Below, piece after piece: positions 45,801 through 54,768 of a stretch of DNA of 64,000 nucleotides; position 1 is the stretch's first letter, and each line of letters starts with the position of its first letter. A program made the translations under genes and the position numbers. This DNA is from an uncultured Algibacter sp. (GTDB taxonomy: Bacteria; Bacteroidota; Bacteroidia; Flavobacteriales; Flavobacteriaceae). The stretch spans positions 1 through 64,000 of the forward strand of contig NZ_CANMAU010000005.1 in the NCBI RefSeq assembly GCF_947495925.1. Direction: 5' to 3'. The notes under the pieces were generated by a model that was given only the letters and a program-made list of their open reading frames with translations, was not told where the DNA came from and did not search any database.

Positions 45801-47858
45801 GTGTCAAATTATATCGATTTGTTAATGAGTTCTGAAACTCTATTATATATCATTTTTGCTGGAATAATCGCACTTTTATTGGCCTTATTTCAGTATTTAA
45901 AAAAGCAAAAAAGCATGTCTAAAATAAACATGCTTTTTGCTTTTTTACGCTTTATTACTTTTTACGCCGTCCTGCTTTTAGTAATAAACCCGAAATTCAC
46001 AAAAAAGACTTTATCTATCGAAAAACCTAATTTGGTAATTGCTATTGATAATTCATCGTCAGTAGGATATTTGGGTTATGCAAATAAAGCGCTGGCATTG
46101 GTTAAAGCCTTAAAAGAAAACCCAGATCTCCAAGATAGATTTAATTTAATCCCCTATACTTTTGGTAAAAATTTAGAAAACAAGGATTCTATTTCTTTTT
46201 CTGAAAAACAAACCCATATATCAGAAGCATTTAAGCAATTAGCTCAAATACACAATCAATCTATTTCGCCAACACTATTAATAAGCGATGGTAATCAAAC
46301 ATATGGTAATGATTATGAAATAGTATCTAGGGATTACAAGCAACCTGTTTTCCCTGTCATTCTCGGGGATACCATAACGTATACTGATTTAAAAATACAA
46401 CAGCTAAATGTAAATAAATATGCTTTTTTAAAAAATGACTTTCCTGTTGAAATTATACTTGTGTACAATGGAAATAGCAGTGTCAATTCTATATTGCAAG
46501 TAAAAAATGGAAATCATGTTATTTATTCACAACCTGTATCATTTTCTAAAAAAGAGAATTCTAAAGTCGTAACTTTTAACTTACCAGCTAACCAACCTGG
46601 TATTGTTAACCTTGAGGCGTTTGTAACACCTTTGGAAAATGAGAAAAACATAATAAATAATTCTAAGAATTTTGCGATAGAAGTTATAAATCAAAAGACT
46701 AAAATTGCGATTATTTCTAATTTTTCACATCCAGATATCGGTGCTTTAAAAAAGAGTATTGAATCTAATGAACAATGCTTAGTAGAACTGATTAAGCCAA
46801 ATTATGAAATTGAAAAACTTTCTGATTTTCAATTAATTATTGTTTATCAGCCTAATAATAAGTTCAAGGATATTCTTGAGTTTTTGAAAACACAAAACAG
46901 AAATGCTTTTTATGTTGTAGGGACTAAAACAGATTTATATTTTTTAAACAAAGCTTCTAATAGTTTTTCGTTAGATATTACTAATCAATCTGAAAGTTAT
47001 CAGGCTGAGTTAAATCTAAATTACTCTCCTTTTGTAGTTGATGATATTGATTTTGAATCTTTTCCACCATTATTATCTAATTATGGCGATGTAAATTTTA
47101 CTAAACCTCTAGAATCTATTTTGAATAAAACTATTAATGGCGTTAATACAAATACACCACTTTTGGCGACTTCAGAAAAAGGGCAACAAAGAGAGGCCTT
47201 TTTATTTGGTGAAAATATATGGCAATGGCGTGCTCAAAGCTATTTAAACGAGAAGTCTTTCGATTCTTTTGATAAGTTTATTGGGAAATTAATTCAGTAT
47301 TTAGCTTTAAATCAACAGAAAAGTAGATTAAACATTGATTATGAATCATTTTACGATGGTAATACAGATGTGATTATTAAAGCAGAATTCTTTGATAAAA
47401 ACTATGTTTTTGATATCAGAGAGGTTTTAACAATAACCGTAATTGATGAATATTCTAAAAATCAAAAAACGTTTCCATTAGTTTTAAAAAATAATTATTA
47501 TCAGGTTGACCTAAGTAATCTCCCGGCGTCTAAATATAGTTTTCAAATAAAGACACGCAATGAAAAGCTCTCTAAATCAGGACGTTTTCAAATTTTAGAT
47601 TTTAATGTAGAACAGCAATTTTTAAATGCAGATGTAACAAAACTTAAAAAAGTAGCTACTAACACAGGAGGTAAGGAATATTTTATTTCTGAAACAGGTA
47701 AGTTAGTTGATGATTTACTAAATGATTCGAGGTTTGTGGCGCTCCAGAAAAGCAACAAAAAAAACATACCTTTGATTGATTGGAAGTATTTGTTGGCAAT
47801 TATTGTATTGTCTTTAAGTGCAGAGTGGTTTTTAAGAAAATATAACGGATTAATTTAA
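45801..47858 (+). CDS. VWA-domain membrane protein of unknown function
   Basis: A protein of up to 685 residues. Two N-terminal membrane segments (LLYIIFAGIIALLLALF and INMLFAFLRFITFYAVLLL) precede a von Willebrand A domain starting VIAIDNSSSVG, an intact DxSxS metal site. A long soluble, probably periplasmic, region follows, and a C-terminal membrane segment lies near WKYLLAIIVLSLSAEWF. The GTG at 45801 gives the longest form; ATG at 45825 is an alternative start. It is followed 13 bases later by a prohibitin-like gene. No specific function is recognised. Confidence 0.8.
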   Translation: MSNYIDLLMSSETLLYIIFAGIIALLLALFQYLKKQKSMSKINMLFAFLRFITFYAVLLLVINPKFTKKTLSIEKPNLVIAIDNSSSVGYLGYANKALALVKALKENPDLQDRFNLIPYTFGKNLENKDSISFSEKQTHISEAFKQLAQIHNQSISPTLLISDGNQTYGNDYEIVSRDYKQPVFPVILGDTITYTDLKIQQLNVNKYAFLKNDFPVEIILVYNGNSSVNSILQVKNGNHVIYSQPVSFSKKENSKVVTFNLPANQPGIVNLEAFVTPLENEKNIINNSKNFAIEVINQKTKIAIISNFSHPDIGALKKSIESNEQCLVELIKPNYEIEKLSDFQLIIVYQPNNKFKDILEFLKTQNRNAFYVVGTKTDLYFLNKASNSFSLDITNQSESYQAELNLNYSPFVVDDIDFESFPPLLSNYGDVNFTKPLESILNKTINGVNTNTPLLATSEKGQQREAFLFGENIWQWRAQSYLNEKSFDSFDKFIGKLIQYLALNQQKSRLNIDYESFYDGNTDVIIKAEFFDKNYVFDIREVLTITVIDEYSKNQKTFPLVLKNNYYQVDLSNLPASKYSFQIKTRNEKLSKSGRFQILDFNVEQQFLNADVTKLKKVATNTGGKEYFISETGKLVDDLLNDSRFVALQKSNKKNIPLIDWKYLLAIIVLSLSAEWFLRKYNGLI

Positions 47859-47871
47859 ATAAAATAGTAAA

Positions 47872-48687
47872 ATGGAAAAATTACCAAAAGTAGCATTACC
47901 CTTTATCGTAGTCGCTATAGTATTAGTTATTATACTTACAAAATCGGCAGTAACTATTGGCTCTGGTGAGGCTGGAGTGCTTTTTAAGACTTTCGGAGAA
48001 GGTGTTGTTGTAGATGAGCCGCCAATGGCTGAAGGTTTTCATATTGTTGCACCTTGGAATAAAGTTTATGTTTACGAAGTGCGTCAGCAAGAGCTTTTTG
48101 AGAAAATGAAAGTGCTATCGTCTAACGGGTTAGAAATTCAGATTGATGCTTCGGCATGGTATGAGCCTGTTTATAGTGATCTTGGGAACTTACACCAGTC
48201 TTTAGGTCAAAATTATTTACAGCGTGTTATTCAGCCAGCAATTCGTTCTGCTGCGCGTAGTGTTGTTGGTCGTTATACGCCCGAGCAATTATATTCAAGT
48301 AAAAGAGACGCTATACAAGATGAAATTTTTGCAGAAACAAAAAAGATTTTAGACAAGCAATACGTACAACTAAACGAAGTTTTAGTTCGTGATGTAACTC
48401 TACCCAATACAATTAAAGAAGCTATTGAGCGTAAATTGCGTCAGGAACAGGAATCGTTAGAATATGAATTTAGATTGGTCACAGCATCAAAGGAAGCAGA
48501 AAAACAACGTATAGAAGCGCAAGGTAAAGCAGATGCTAATAAAATTTTAAGTGCATCATTAACAGATAAGATTCTTCAAGATAAGGGTATAGAAGCTACA
48601 ATGAAATTATCAGAATCATCAAATAGTAAAGTAATTGTTATAGGTTCTGGTGATAGTGGATTGCCTATTATTCTTGGCAATCAATAA
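47872..48687 (+). CDS. Prohibitin/SPFH-domain protein
   Basis: A 271-residue band-7 protein with one N-terminal membrane segment (VALPFIVVAIVLVIILT), then an SPFH domain (GEAGVLFKTFGEGVVVDEPPM, FHIVAPWNKVYVYEVR) and a C-terminal coiled-coil region rich in Glu/Lys. It resembles bacterial prohibitin homologues that form membrane microdomains and scaffold proteases. No FtsH gene is beside it. It may work with the upstream VWA protein, but that is only suggested by proximity. Confidence 0.87.
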   Translation: MEKLPKVALPFIVVAIVLVIILTKSAVTIGSGEAGVLFKTFGEGVVVDEPPMAEGFHIVAPWNKVYVYEVRQQELFEKMKVLSSNGLEIQIDASAWYEPVYSDLGNLHQSLGQNYLQRVIQPAIRSAARSVVGRYTPEQLYSSKRDAIQDEIFAETKKILDKQYVQLNEVLVRDVTLPNTIKEAIERKLRQEQESLEYEFRLVTASKEAEKQRIEAQGKADANKILSASLTDKILQDKGIEATMKLSESSNSKVIVIGSGDSGLPIILGNQ

Positions 48688-48702
48688 GATTATTTAGTTT
48701 TT

Positions 48703-48746
48703 TAGCTATCTATTTAAAAATCATCATTTTTTTATAGCTATCTATT
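48703..48746. repeat. 12-bp direct repeat upstream of his promoter
   Basis: TAGCTATCTATT occurs at 48703-48714 and again at 48735-48746, 32 bases apart (about three helical turns), just after the prohibitin gene and before the candidate his promoter. Confidence 0.7.
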
Positions 48747-48758
48747 AAAATAGTTAAA

Positions 48759-48786
48759 TTGTTTTAGGAATTGTATTTATAATTTG
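48759..48786 (+). promoter_or_regulatory. Candidate his promoter
   Basis: TTG at 48759-48761 and TATAATTTG at 48778-48786 resemble -33/-7 elements, although the -7 box has one base more than TAnnTTTG. It is about 47 bases before the leader peptide ATG. Confidence 0.3.
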
Positions 48787-48832
48787 GATTTAATCATATA
48801 AATTATAGATATTTGCAACAAATAAAGAATAC

Positions 48833-48886
48833 ATGACTTTTATTCAAATACATCATCATTTTCATATTTGCCCTCAAGCGAACTGA
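48833..48886 (+). CDS. hisL: His operon leader peptide
   Basis: A 17-codon ORF, MTFIQIHHHFHICPQAN, with four histidine codons among five consecutive positions (HHHFH). It ends in TGA at 48884-48886, 32 bases before a terminator hairpin and about 110 bases before hisG. This is the classic arrangement of a histidine attenuator leader. Ribosome stalling at the His run when charged tRNA-His is scarce would decide which RNA structure forms downstream. The assignment rests on composition and on the complementary structures, not on a homology search. Confidence 0.8.
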   Translation: MTFIQIHHHFHICPQAN

Positions 48887-48949
48887 AAATGTATTGAATA
48901 AAATCAACATATATTTTAAACCCGTTTGAGACAATCAAGCGGGTTTTTT
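48874..48949 (+). promoter_or_regulatory. His attenuator (antiterminator/terminator switch)
   Basis: TCAAGCG at 48874-48880, inside the last codons of the leader peptide, can pair with CGTTTGA at 48923-48929 (one G-T wobble), which is the left arm of the terminator. The same TCAAGCG word recurs at 48935-48941 as the right arm. The two pairings exclude each other, so stalled ribosomes on the His codons would leave 48874-48880 free and prevent termination. Confidence 0.72.
48919..48949 (+). terminator. His attenuator terminator
   Basis: AACCCGTTTGA (48919-48929) pairs with TCAAGCGGGTT (48935-48945) through one G-T wobble, loop GACAA, followed by six T. It lies upstream of hisG rather than after a gene. 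Confidence 0.88.
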
Positions 48950-48995
48950 AATTTAAGTTCCAACTTGGTAGTTTCAAACTCATAAAAACAACAAA

Positions 48996-49853
48996 ATGAG
49001 TAAATTAAGAATTGCAGTACAGAAATCGGGTCGATTAAACCAAGACTCGATGAAATTATTAAAAGACATTGGTATTTCTATCGATAATGGTAAAGACCAA
49101 TTAAAGGCTTCAGCTAAAGGGTTTCCAGTAGAAGTATTTTACTTGAGAAACGGCGATATTCCGCAGTATTTAAAGGATGGTATTGTTGATGCTGCCATTA
49201 TTGGCGAAAATGTTTTAATTGAAAAAGGTGAAGGCATTAATGTTGTTGAAAAATTAGGATTTTCAACATGTCGCGTATGTATTGCTGTACCAAAGGCAGA
49301 TAATTACGATAGTATAAAAGACCTAGAAGGAAAACGTATTGCGACATCATACCCTAATACAGTTAAACAATTTTTAGACAAAAATGGTGTAAATGCAAAT
49401 CTACACATCATTAATGGTTCGGTTGAAATTGCACCAAATATTGGTTTAGCAGACGCTATTTGCGATATTGTTTCAAGTGGAAGCACATTATTTAAAAACA
49501 ACTTAAAAGAAGTTGATACGATATTAAAATCAGAAGCTGTTTTAGCGGTATCACCTAAATTAAATGAAGTACGACAAGCTATTTTGGAAAAAATTCAATT
49601 TAGAATTCAATCTGTTTTAAAAGGAAGAAATTCTAAATACGTATTGCTTAATGCTCCTAATGATAAAGTTCAAGACATAATAAATGTATTACCAGGAATG
49701 AAAAGCCCAACAGTATTGCCTTTAGCTGAAGCGGGTTGGAGCTCAATTCATTCTGTGATTAGTAAAAATCAGTTTTGGGATGTCATAGATGATTTAAAAG
49801 CAAAAGGCGCGCAAGGTATTTTGGTATGTCCTATTGAAAAAATGGTGCTTTAG
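48996..49853 (+). CDS. hisG: ATP phosphoribosyltransferase (long form)
   Basis: A 285-residue first enzyme of histidine synthesis, joining ATP and PRPP. RIAVQKSGRLNQDS, IIGENVLIEKG, TSYPNTVKQFLDKN and the PRPP-loop region DIVSSGSTLFKNNL are visible. It is the long, self-sufficient form with a C-terminal regulatory domain (SPTVLPLAEAGWSSIHSVI) that mediates histidine feedback inhibition. It is the first structural gene after the attenuator. Confidence 0.96.
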   Translation: MSKLRIAVQKSGRLNQDSMKLLKDIGISIDNGKDQLKASAKGFPVEVFYLRNGDIPQYLKDGIVDAAIIGENVLIEKGEGINVVEKLGFSTCRVCIAVPKADNYDSIKDLEGKRIATSYPNTVKQFLDKNGVNANLHIINGSVEIAPNIGLADAICDIVSSGSTLFKNNLKEVDTILKSEAVLAVSPKLNEVRQAILEKIQFRIQSVLKGRNSKYVLLNAPNDKVQDIINVLPGMKSPTVLPLAEAGWSSIHSVISKNQFWDVIDDLKAKGAQGILVCPIEKMVL

Positions 49854-49871
49854 TTTTAAAATTGAATTGAG

Positions 49872-51155
49872 ATGGAAATAATTAAAAATCCAGATAGAAG
49901 GAATTGGAATTCAATTTTAGAACGTCCAACAGAAACCATTGCTAACATTGAAGCTATTGTAAATGAGGTTTTGAATGATGTTCGAGTTAATGGGGATGTA
50001 GCTATTAAAAAATATACAGCAAAGTTTGACGGTGTTGAGTTAGAATCGAATATTGTAACCCAAGAAGAATTTAAAAATGCTGAGAATTTAGTGCCTGAAA
50101 AACTTCAAAAAGCAATAAAAGCTGCAAAAGAGAATATAGAAGCATTTCATGCCGCGCAAAAAACTCCACGAGTTGAAGTTGAAACGGCAAAAGGTGTTAG
50201 CTGTTGGCAAGAAAAAAGAGCTATTCAAAAAGTTGGTTTATATATACCTGGTGGAACAGCCCCTTTGTTTTCAAGTGTTTTAATGTTGGTAATTCCTGCG
50301 CAAATTGCTGGTTGTAAAGAAATTGTATTATGTTCGCCTCCAAATAAACAAGGTGAGTTATCTCCAGAAATTTTATTTGCGGCACAACTTTGTGGTGTAA
50401 CAAAATTTGTAAAAGTTGGTGGCATTCAAGCTATTGCAGGATTAACCTTTGGAACAGAAACTATTCCACAAGTTTATAAAATTTTAGGGCCCGGAAACCA
50501 GTATGTAACTGTTGCAAAGCAGTTAGCTACAAAACATGGAGTTGCAATAGATATGCCAGCGGGACCTAGCGAATTGCTGGTTGTAGCAGATGAAACTGCA
50601 AATGCAAGTTATATTGCATCAGATCTACTCAGTCAAGCTGAGCACGGAACCGATAGTCAAGTTATTTTGGTTTCAACATCAGAAAGCATGATTAATTCAG
50701 TTTCAGATGAAATAGAATCGCAATTGGCTGTTCTTCCGCGTAAAGCGATTGCAGAAAAAGCAATTAAAAACTCTAAGCTAATATATGTTGAAAATGATGA
50801 TTTGGCTTTAGAAATGATAAATGAATACGGTCCAGAACACTTTATTGTTTGCACTAAAAATGAAGATTTTTATGTAGACGGTGTTTTTAATGCAGGTTCT
50901 GTATTTGTTGGGGATTATACGCCTGAAAGTGCTGGAGATTACGCCTCTGGAACGAATCATACACTGCCAACTAATGGATTTACAAAAGCTTATTCTGGAA
51001 TAAACTTAGACAGTTTCTTAAAGAATATGACCTTTCAAAAAATATCTAAAGAAGGGCTTTTAAACATAGGAGAAACCATAGAATTAATGGCAGAAGCAGA
51101 AGGCTTGCAAGCACATAAAAATGCGGTATCTATTCGATTAAAGGATTTGAAGTAA
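49872..51155 (+). CDS. hisD: Histidinol dehydrogenase
   Basis: A 427-residue zinc enzyme that oxidises histidinol to histidine in two NAD-dependent steps. GLYIPGGTAPLFSSVLMLVIPA, ILGPGNQYVTVAKQ, DMPAGPSELLVVAD, LLSQAEHGTDSQVILV and the C-terminal SAGDYASGTNHTLPT are diagnostic. It is 18 bases after hisG and its stop shares one base with the hisC start. Confidence 0.96.
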   Translation: MEIIKNPDRRNWNSILERPTETIANIEAIVNEVLNDVRVNGDVAIKKYTAKFDGVELESNIVTQEEFKNAENLVPEKLQKAIKAAKENIEAFHAAQKTPRVEVETAKGVSCWQEKRAIQKVGLYIPGGTAPLFSSVLMLVIPAQIAGCKEIVLCSPPNKQGELSPEILFAAQLCGVTKFVKVGGIQAIAGLTFGTETIPQVYKILGPGNQYVTVAKQLATKHGVAIDMPAGPSELLVVADETANASYIASDLLSQAEHGTDSQVILVSTSESMINSVSDEIESQLAVLPRKAIAEKAIKNSKLIYVENDDLALEMINEYGPEHFIVCTKNEDFYVDGVFNAGSVFVGDYTPESAGDYASGTNHTLPTNGFTKAYSGINLDSFLKNMTFQKISKEGLLNIGETIELMAEAEGLQAHKNAVSIRLKDLK

Positions 51156-52189
51156 TGAATATTCAAGATTTAATAAGACCAACCGTTAAGGTACTAAAAC
51201 CGTATTCATCGGCAAGGGATGAATACCAAGGTAATAGTGATGACATGGTATTTTTGGATGCGAATGAAAATCCGTTTGAAAATGGTGTAAATCGTTATCC
51301 AGATCCTCAACAGCGTACCATAAAATCTTTGCTTTCAGAAATAAAAGGTATTCCACAGAAGAATATTCTTTTGGGAAATGGTAGTGATGAAGTTTTAGAC
51401 TTGATTTATCGTGCTTTTTGCGAGCCAAATCAAGATAATATTATTACGTTACCACCAACTTATGGGATGTATAGTGTGCTGGCTAATATTAATGCTATAT
51501 CTATAAAAAGTGTTCAATTGGGCGCTAATTTTCAGCCTAAAGTTGATGAAATTCTTAAAATAGCAGATTCAAATTCGAAATTGCTCTTTCTTTGTTCACC
51601 AAATAATCCAACCGGTAATAGTTTTGAGTCTAGATCAATTGAAAGATTAATTAAGGAGTTCAAAGGTATAGTTGTTATTGATGAAGCTTATATCGATTTT
51701 TCAAATGAAGAAAGTTGGGCAAGTCGTTTGGAAGATTTTCCAAATTTAATTGTTACACAAACCTTGTCAAAAGCCTACGGAATGGCGGGAATAAGGCTTG
51801 GTATTTGTTATGCTTCAAAGGAAATTATTTCAGTTTTAAATCGTATTAAGCCTCCTTATAATGTCAATGAATTGACACAACAGAAAGCGATTTCTCAATT
51901 AGAAAAAAGCGAATTGACAAAACAGCAAGTGTCAAATATTTTAGAAGAGAGAGCAGTTTTAGTGAATAATTTGGAGCATGTAAATTATATTTCTAAAATT
52001 TACCCATCAGATGCAAATTTTGTTCTCGTAAAAGTTGATGATGCCACAAAGCGTTACAATCAGTTAATTGAAAAAGGCATTGTAATTAGAAACAGAACGA
52101 CCCAACCAGGATGTGAAAACTGTTTGCGCTTTACAATTGGAACTCCAGAGGAAAATAAAATATTAATAGATACTTTAAATTCAATATAA
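51155..52189 (+). CDS. hisC: Histidinol-phosphate aminotransferase
   Basis: A 344-residue class I/II PLP aminotransferase. [42 protein letters not shown] and [14 protein letters not shown], with the PLP lysine in the SKAYG motif, are clear. It transaminates imidazole acetol phosphate to histidinol phosphate. It overlaps hisD and hisB by one base each. Confidence 0.95.
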   Translation: MNIQDLIRPTVKVLKPYSSARDEYQGNSDDMVFLDANENPFENGVNRYPDPQQRTIKSLLSEIKGIPQKNILLGNGSDEVLDLIYRAFCEPNQDNIITLPPTYGMYSVLANINAISIKSVQLGANFQPKVDEILKIADSNSKLLFLCSPNNPTGNSFESRSIERLIKEFKGIVVIDEAYIDFSNEESWASRLEDFPNLIVTQTLSKAYGMAGIRLGICYASKEIISVLNRIKPPYNVNELTQQKAISQLEKSELTKQQVSNILEERAVLVNNLEHVNYISKIYPSDANFVLVKVDDATKRYNQLIEKGIVIRNRTTQPGCENCLRFTIGTPEENKILIDTLNSI

Positions 52190-53325
52190 TGAAAAAAGTA
52201 CTTTTTATCGATAGAGACGGCACTTTGGTATTGGAGCCGCCAGTAGATTATCAACTGGATAGCCTTGAAAAATTAGAGTTTTACCCAAAAGTATTTCAAT
52301 ACATGGCAAAAATAGCCAGTGAGTTAGATTACGAATTGGTAATGGTAACTAACCAAGATGGTTTGGGGACGGATAGTTTTCCTGAAGATACGTTTTGGCC
52401 AGCTCAAAATAAAATCATTGATGCATTTTCAAAAGAAGGTGTTGTGTTTACTGAAATTCACATAGATAAAACATTTCCAAGTGAAAATGCTGATACACGT
52501 AAACCAAGAATAGGCTTGCTGACTAAGTATTTCTCAGAAGATTACGATTTAGTGAATTCTTTTGTTTTAGGAGATAGAATTACAGACATGGAACTTGCTA
52601 AAAATTTAGGAGCCAAAGGTATTTACCTATCTGAAGATCCAGAATTAGGTGCTGATGAAATTGAATCTTCTCAACAAGAAATATTTGACTGTATAGCACT
52701 AAAAAGTACAGATTGGGCTGAGATATACGCTTTTTTAAAAGCAGATGAGCGTTCTGGTGGATTGATAAGAAATACAAATGAAACTAAAATTGCTATTCAA
52801 TTAAACCTTGATGGTACAGGGAAAAGCAAAATTGATACGGGACTTGCGTTTTTTGATCATATGTTAGATCAAATTGCGCGTCACGGACAATTAGATTTAA
52901 ATATTAAAGTTGATGGTGATTTAGAAGTTGATGAACATCACACTATTGAAGATACGGCTATAGCTTTAGGTGAGCTATTCAATAAAGTTTTAGGAAATAA
53001 ACTTGGAATAGAACGTTACGGATTTTGTTTACCAATGGATGATTGCTATGCTCAGGCAGCAATTGATTTTGGAGGTAGAAACTGGCTAGTTTGGGAAGCA
53101 GATTTTAAAAGGGAAATGATTGGTAAAATGCCAACAGAAATGTTTTATCACTTCTTTAAGTCTTTCACAGATGGCGCAAGATGTAACTTGAATATAAAAG
53201 CAGAAGGCACAAACGAACATCATAAAATTGAAGCTATTTTTAAAGTGTTTGCAAAAGCAATTAAAATGGCTGTGAAGCGAGATATTGAAAAAATGATTTT
53301 ACCGTCAACTAAGGGAATGTTGTAA
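52189..53325 (+). CDS. hisB: Bifunctional histidinol-phosphatase / imidazoleglycerol-phosphate dehydratase
   Basis: A 378-residue fusion. Residues 1-165 are a HAD phosphatase with FIDRDGTL (Asp8, Asp10) and [14 protein letters not shown]. Residues about 185-378 are the dehydratase with [33 protein letters not shown] and [20 protein letters not shown] carrying metal-binding histidines. It performs steps 7 and 9 of the pathway. It is normal length for the fused form. Confidence 0.96.
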   Translation: MKKVLFIDRDGTLVLEPPVDYQLDSLEKLEFYPKVFQYMAKIASELDYELVMVTNQDGLGTDSFPEDTFWPAQNKIIDAFSKEGVVFTEIHIDKTFPSENADTRKPRIGLLTKYFSEDYDLVNSFVLGDRITDMELAKNLGAKGIYLSEDPELGADEIESSQQEIFDCIALKSTDWAEIYAFLKADERSGGLIRNTNETKIAIQLNLDGTGKSKIDTGLAFFDHMLDQIARHGQLDLNIKVDGDLEVDEHHTIEDTAIALGELFNKVLGNKLGIERYGFCLPMDDCYAQAAIDFGGRNWLVWEADFKREMIGKMPTEMFYHFFKSFTDGARCNLNIKAEGTNEHHKIEAIFKVFAKAIKMAVKRDIEKMILPSTKGML

Positions 53326-53328
53326 AAA

Positions 53329-53388
53329 TAGCTTTTAGCCTTATGCTATTAGCGGTTAGCCAAGAGCAAAGAGGCAAAAGCCAAGAGT
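53329..53388 (+). repeat. Degenerate TAGCYTT-type repeat in hisB-hisH gap
   Basis: Right after the hisB stop, TAGCTTTTAGCC continues into decayed copies of the same word (TTAGCGGTTAGCC) followed by inverted-like forms (AAAAGCC). It is a degraded relative of the tract at 53975. Confidence 0.6.
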
Positions 53389-53395
53389 TGAAAAA

Positions 53396-53977
53396 ATGAA
53401 ATTAGTTATAATAAATTACGGCGCAGGAAATATCAAAAGCATCCAGTTTGCTTTTAATCGTTTGGGGTATAATGCAGTTTTGTCAAAGGATCCAGAGGAA
53501 ATAAAATCCGCTGACAAAGTGATTTTTCCTGGTGTAGGAGAGGCAAGTTCTGCTATGAAAATGTTAAAAGAAAGTGGATTAGACACATTGATACCAACAC
53601 TTAAACAACCTGTTTTAGGAATTTGTTTAGGAATGCAACTCATGTGCTTACGGACAGAGGAAGGCCATACACAAGGTTTAGGGATTTTTCAAACCAATGT
53701 AAAGCGTTTTTCAAATGATGTAAAGGTTCCTCAGATGGGGTGGAACGTTATTAAAGATTTAAAATCTCCTTTATTTAAAGGGATTGAAGAAAACGAATAC
53801 ATGTACTTAGTACACAGTTATTATGCAGAGCATTGCAATGAAACCATTGCTGCAACTGATTATGGGTTGAATTACGCTTCTGCATTACAACATGAAAATT
53901 TTTATGGTACTCAATTTCACCCAGAAAAAAGTGGAAATGAAGGTGCTAGAATATTACAGAACTTTATAAATATGTAG
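53396..53977 (+). CDS. hisH: Imidazole glycerol phosphate synthase glutamine amidotransferase subunit
   Basis: A 193-residue class I amidotransferase with NYGAGNIKSIQFA, VIFPGVGEASSAM, the nucleophile Cys in LGICLGMQLMC and the His-Glu pair in TQFHPEKSGNEG. It supplies ammonia to HisF. It is separated from hisB and hisA by 70- and 62-base repeat-filled gaps, longer than elsewhere in this otherwise tightly packed operon. Confidence 0.95.
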   Translation: MKLVIINYGAGNIKSIQFAFNRLGYNAVLSKDPEEIKSADKVIFPGVGEASSAMKMLKESGLDTLIPTLKQPVLGICLGMQLMCLRTEEGHTQGLGIFQTNVKRFSNDVKVPQMGWNVIKDLKSPLFKGIEENEYMYLVHSYYAEHCNETIAATDYGLNYASALQHENFYGTQFHPEKSGNEGARILQNFINM

Positions 53978-54036
53978 CTTTTAGCCTTTAGCCTTTAGCT
54001 TTTAGCTAATGGCCAATTGCTAAAGCCAATAGCTAA
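53975..54036 (+). repeat. Tandem heptamer tract in hisH-hisA gap
   Basis: Five 7-base units, TAGCTTT/TAGCCTT/TAGCCTT/TAGCTTT/TAGCTAA, run from 53975 to 54009, the first T-A-G being the hisH stop codon itself. They are followed by partly complementary words (GCTAAAGCC, AGCTAAA) to 54036, so the transcript can fold back. Confidence 0.8.
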
Positions 54037-54039
54037 AAT

Positions 54040-54768
54040 ATGAGAATAATACCAGCAATAGATATTATAGATGGGCAATGTGTGCGTCTTTCGAAAGGCG
54101 ATTATAACACCAAAAAAATCTATAATGAAAACCCTTTAGAAATAGCAAAGCAGTACGAAAATCATGGTATTAAGTATTTGCATTTAGTAGATTTAGATGG
54201 AGCGAAAGCAAGTCATATTGTTAACCATAAGGTTTTAGAACAGATTGCTACAAAAACAAATTTAAAAATTGATTTTGGAGGAGGTTTAAAAACAGATGAG
54301 GATTTGCGTATAGCTTTTGAATCTGGGGCAGGACAAATCACAGGAGGTAGTATAGCAGTTAAAAAACCTGAAGTATTTAAAAGTTGGTTGTCAAAATTTG
54401 GAGCCGATAAAATTATTTTAGGTGCAGATGCTAACAATGAAAAAATTGCAATTAGCGGTTGGTTAGAAGAATCTGATGAAGAGTTAATTCCTTTTGTTCA
54501 GAATTATATGAAGGAAGGCGTGTCATATGTTATTTGCACCGATATAGCAAAAGATGGCATGTTAGAAGGTCCATCATTTGATTTATATGAGAAGATGTTG
54601 AAACAGTTACCTCATGTAAAATTGATTGCTTCTGGTGGTATTTCAGAATTTGAGGAATTACCAAGACTAGCCGAATTAGGATGTGAAGGCACTATAATTG
54701 GTAAAGCTATTTATGAAAATAAAATTAGTTTAAAACAACTTGAAAATTATATAGTAAATGCTAACTAA
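54040..54768 (+). CDS. hisA: ProFAR isomerase
   Basis: A 242-residue TIM-barrel isomerase of step 4. [61 protein letters not shown] and [11 protein letters not shown] carry the paired catalytic aspartates and the phosphate-binding loops. It overlaps hisF by 11 bases. Confidence 0.96.
   Translation: MRIIPAIDIIDGQCVRLSKGDYNTKKIYNENPLEIAKQYENHGIKYLHLVDLDGAKASHIVNHKVLEQIATKTNLKIDFGGGLKTDEDLRIAFESGAGQITGGSIAVKKPEVFKSWLSKFGADKIILGADANNEKIAISGWLEESDEELIPFVQNYMKEGVSYVICTDIAKDGMLEGPSFDLYEKMLKQLPHVKLIASGGISEFEELPRLAELGCEGTIIGKAIYENKISLKQLENYIVNAN

Larger units (their letters stand above)
48688..48995 (+). promoter_or_regulatory. his operon control region
   Basis: This 308-base region without a long gene contains a 12-bp direct repeat, a candidate promoter, a histidine leader peptide and a terminator/antiterminator, each listed separately. 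The remainder from 48950 to 48995 is an AT-rich leader before the hisG ATG. Confidence 0.85.

Noticed and set aside
45773-45808. Hairpin TTTGAGACAC/GTGTCAAA covering the GTG start of the VWA gene as a possible RNA switch
   Set aside because: The continuous stem is only five pairs with an 18-base loop and a bulge, so it could easily be chance.
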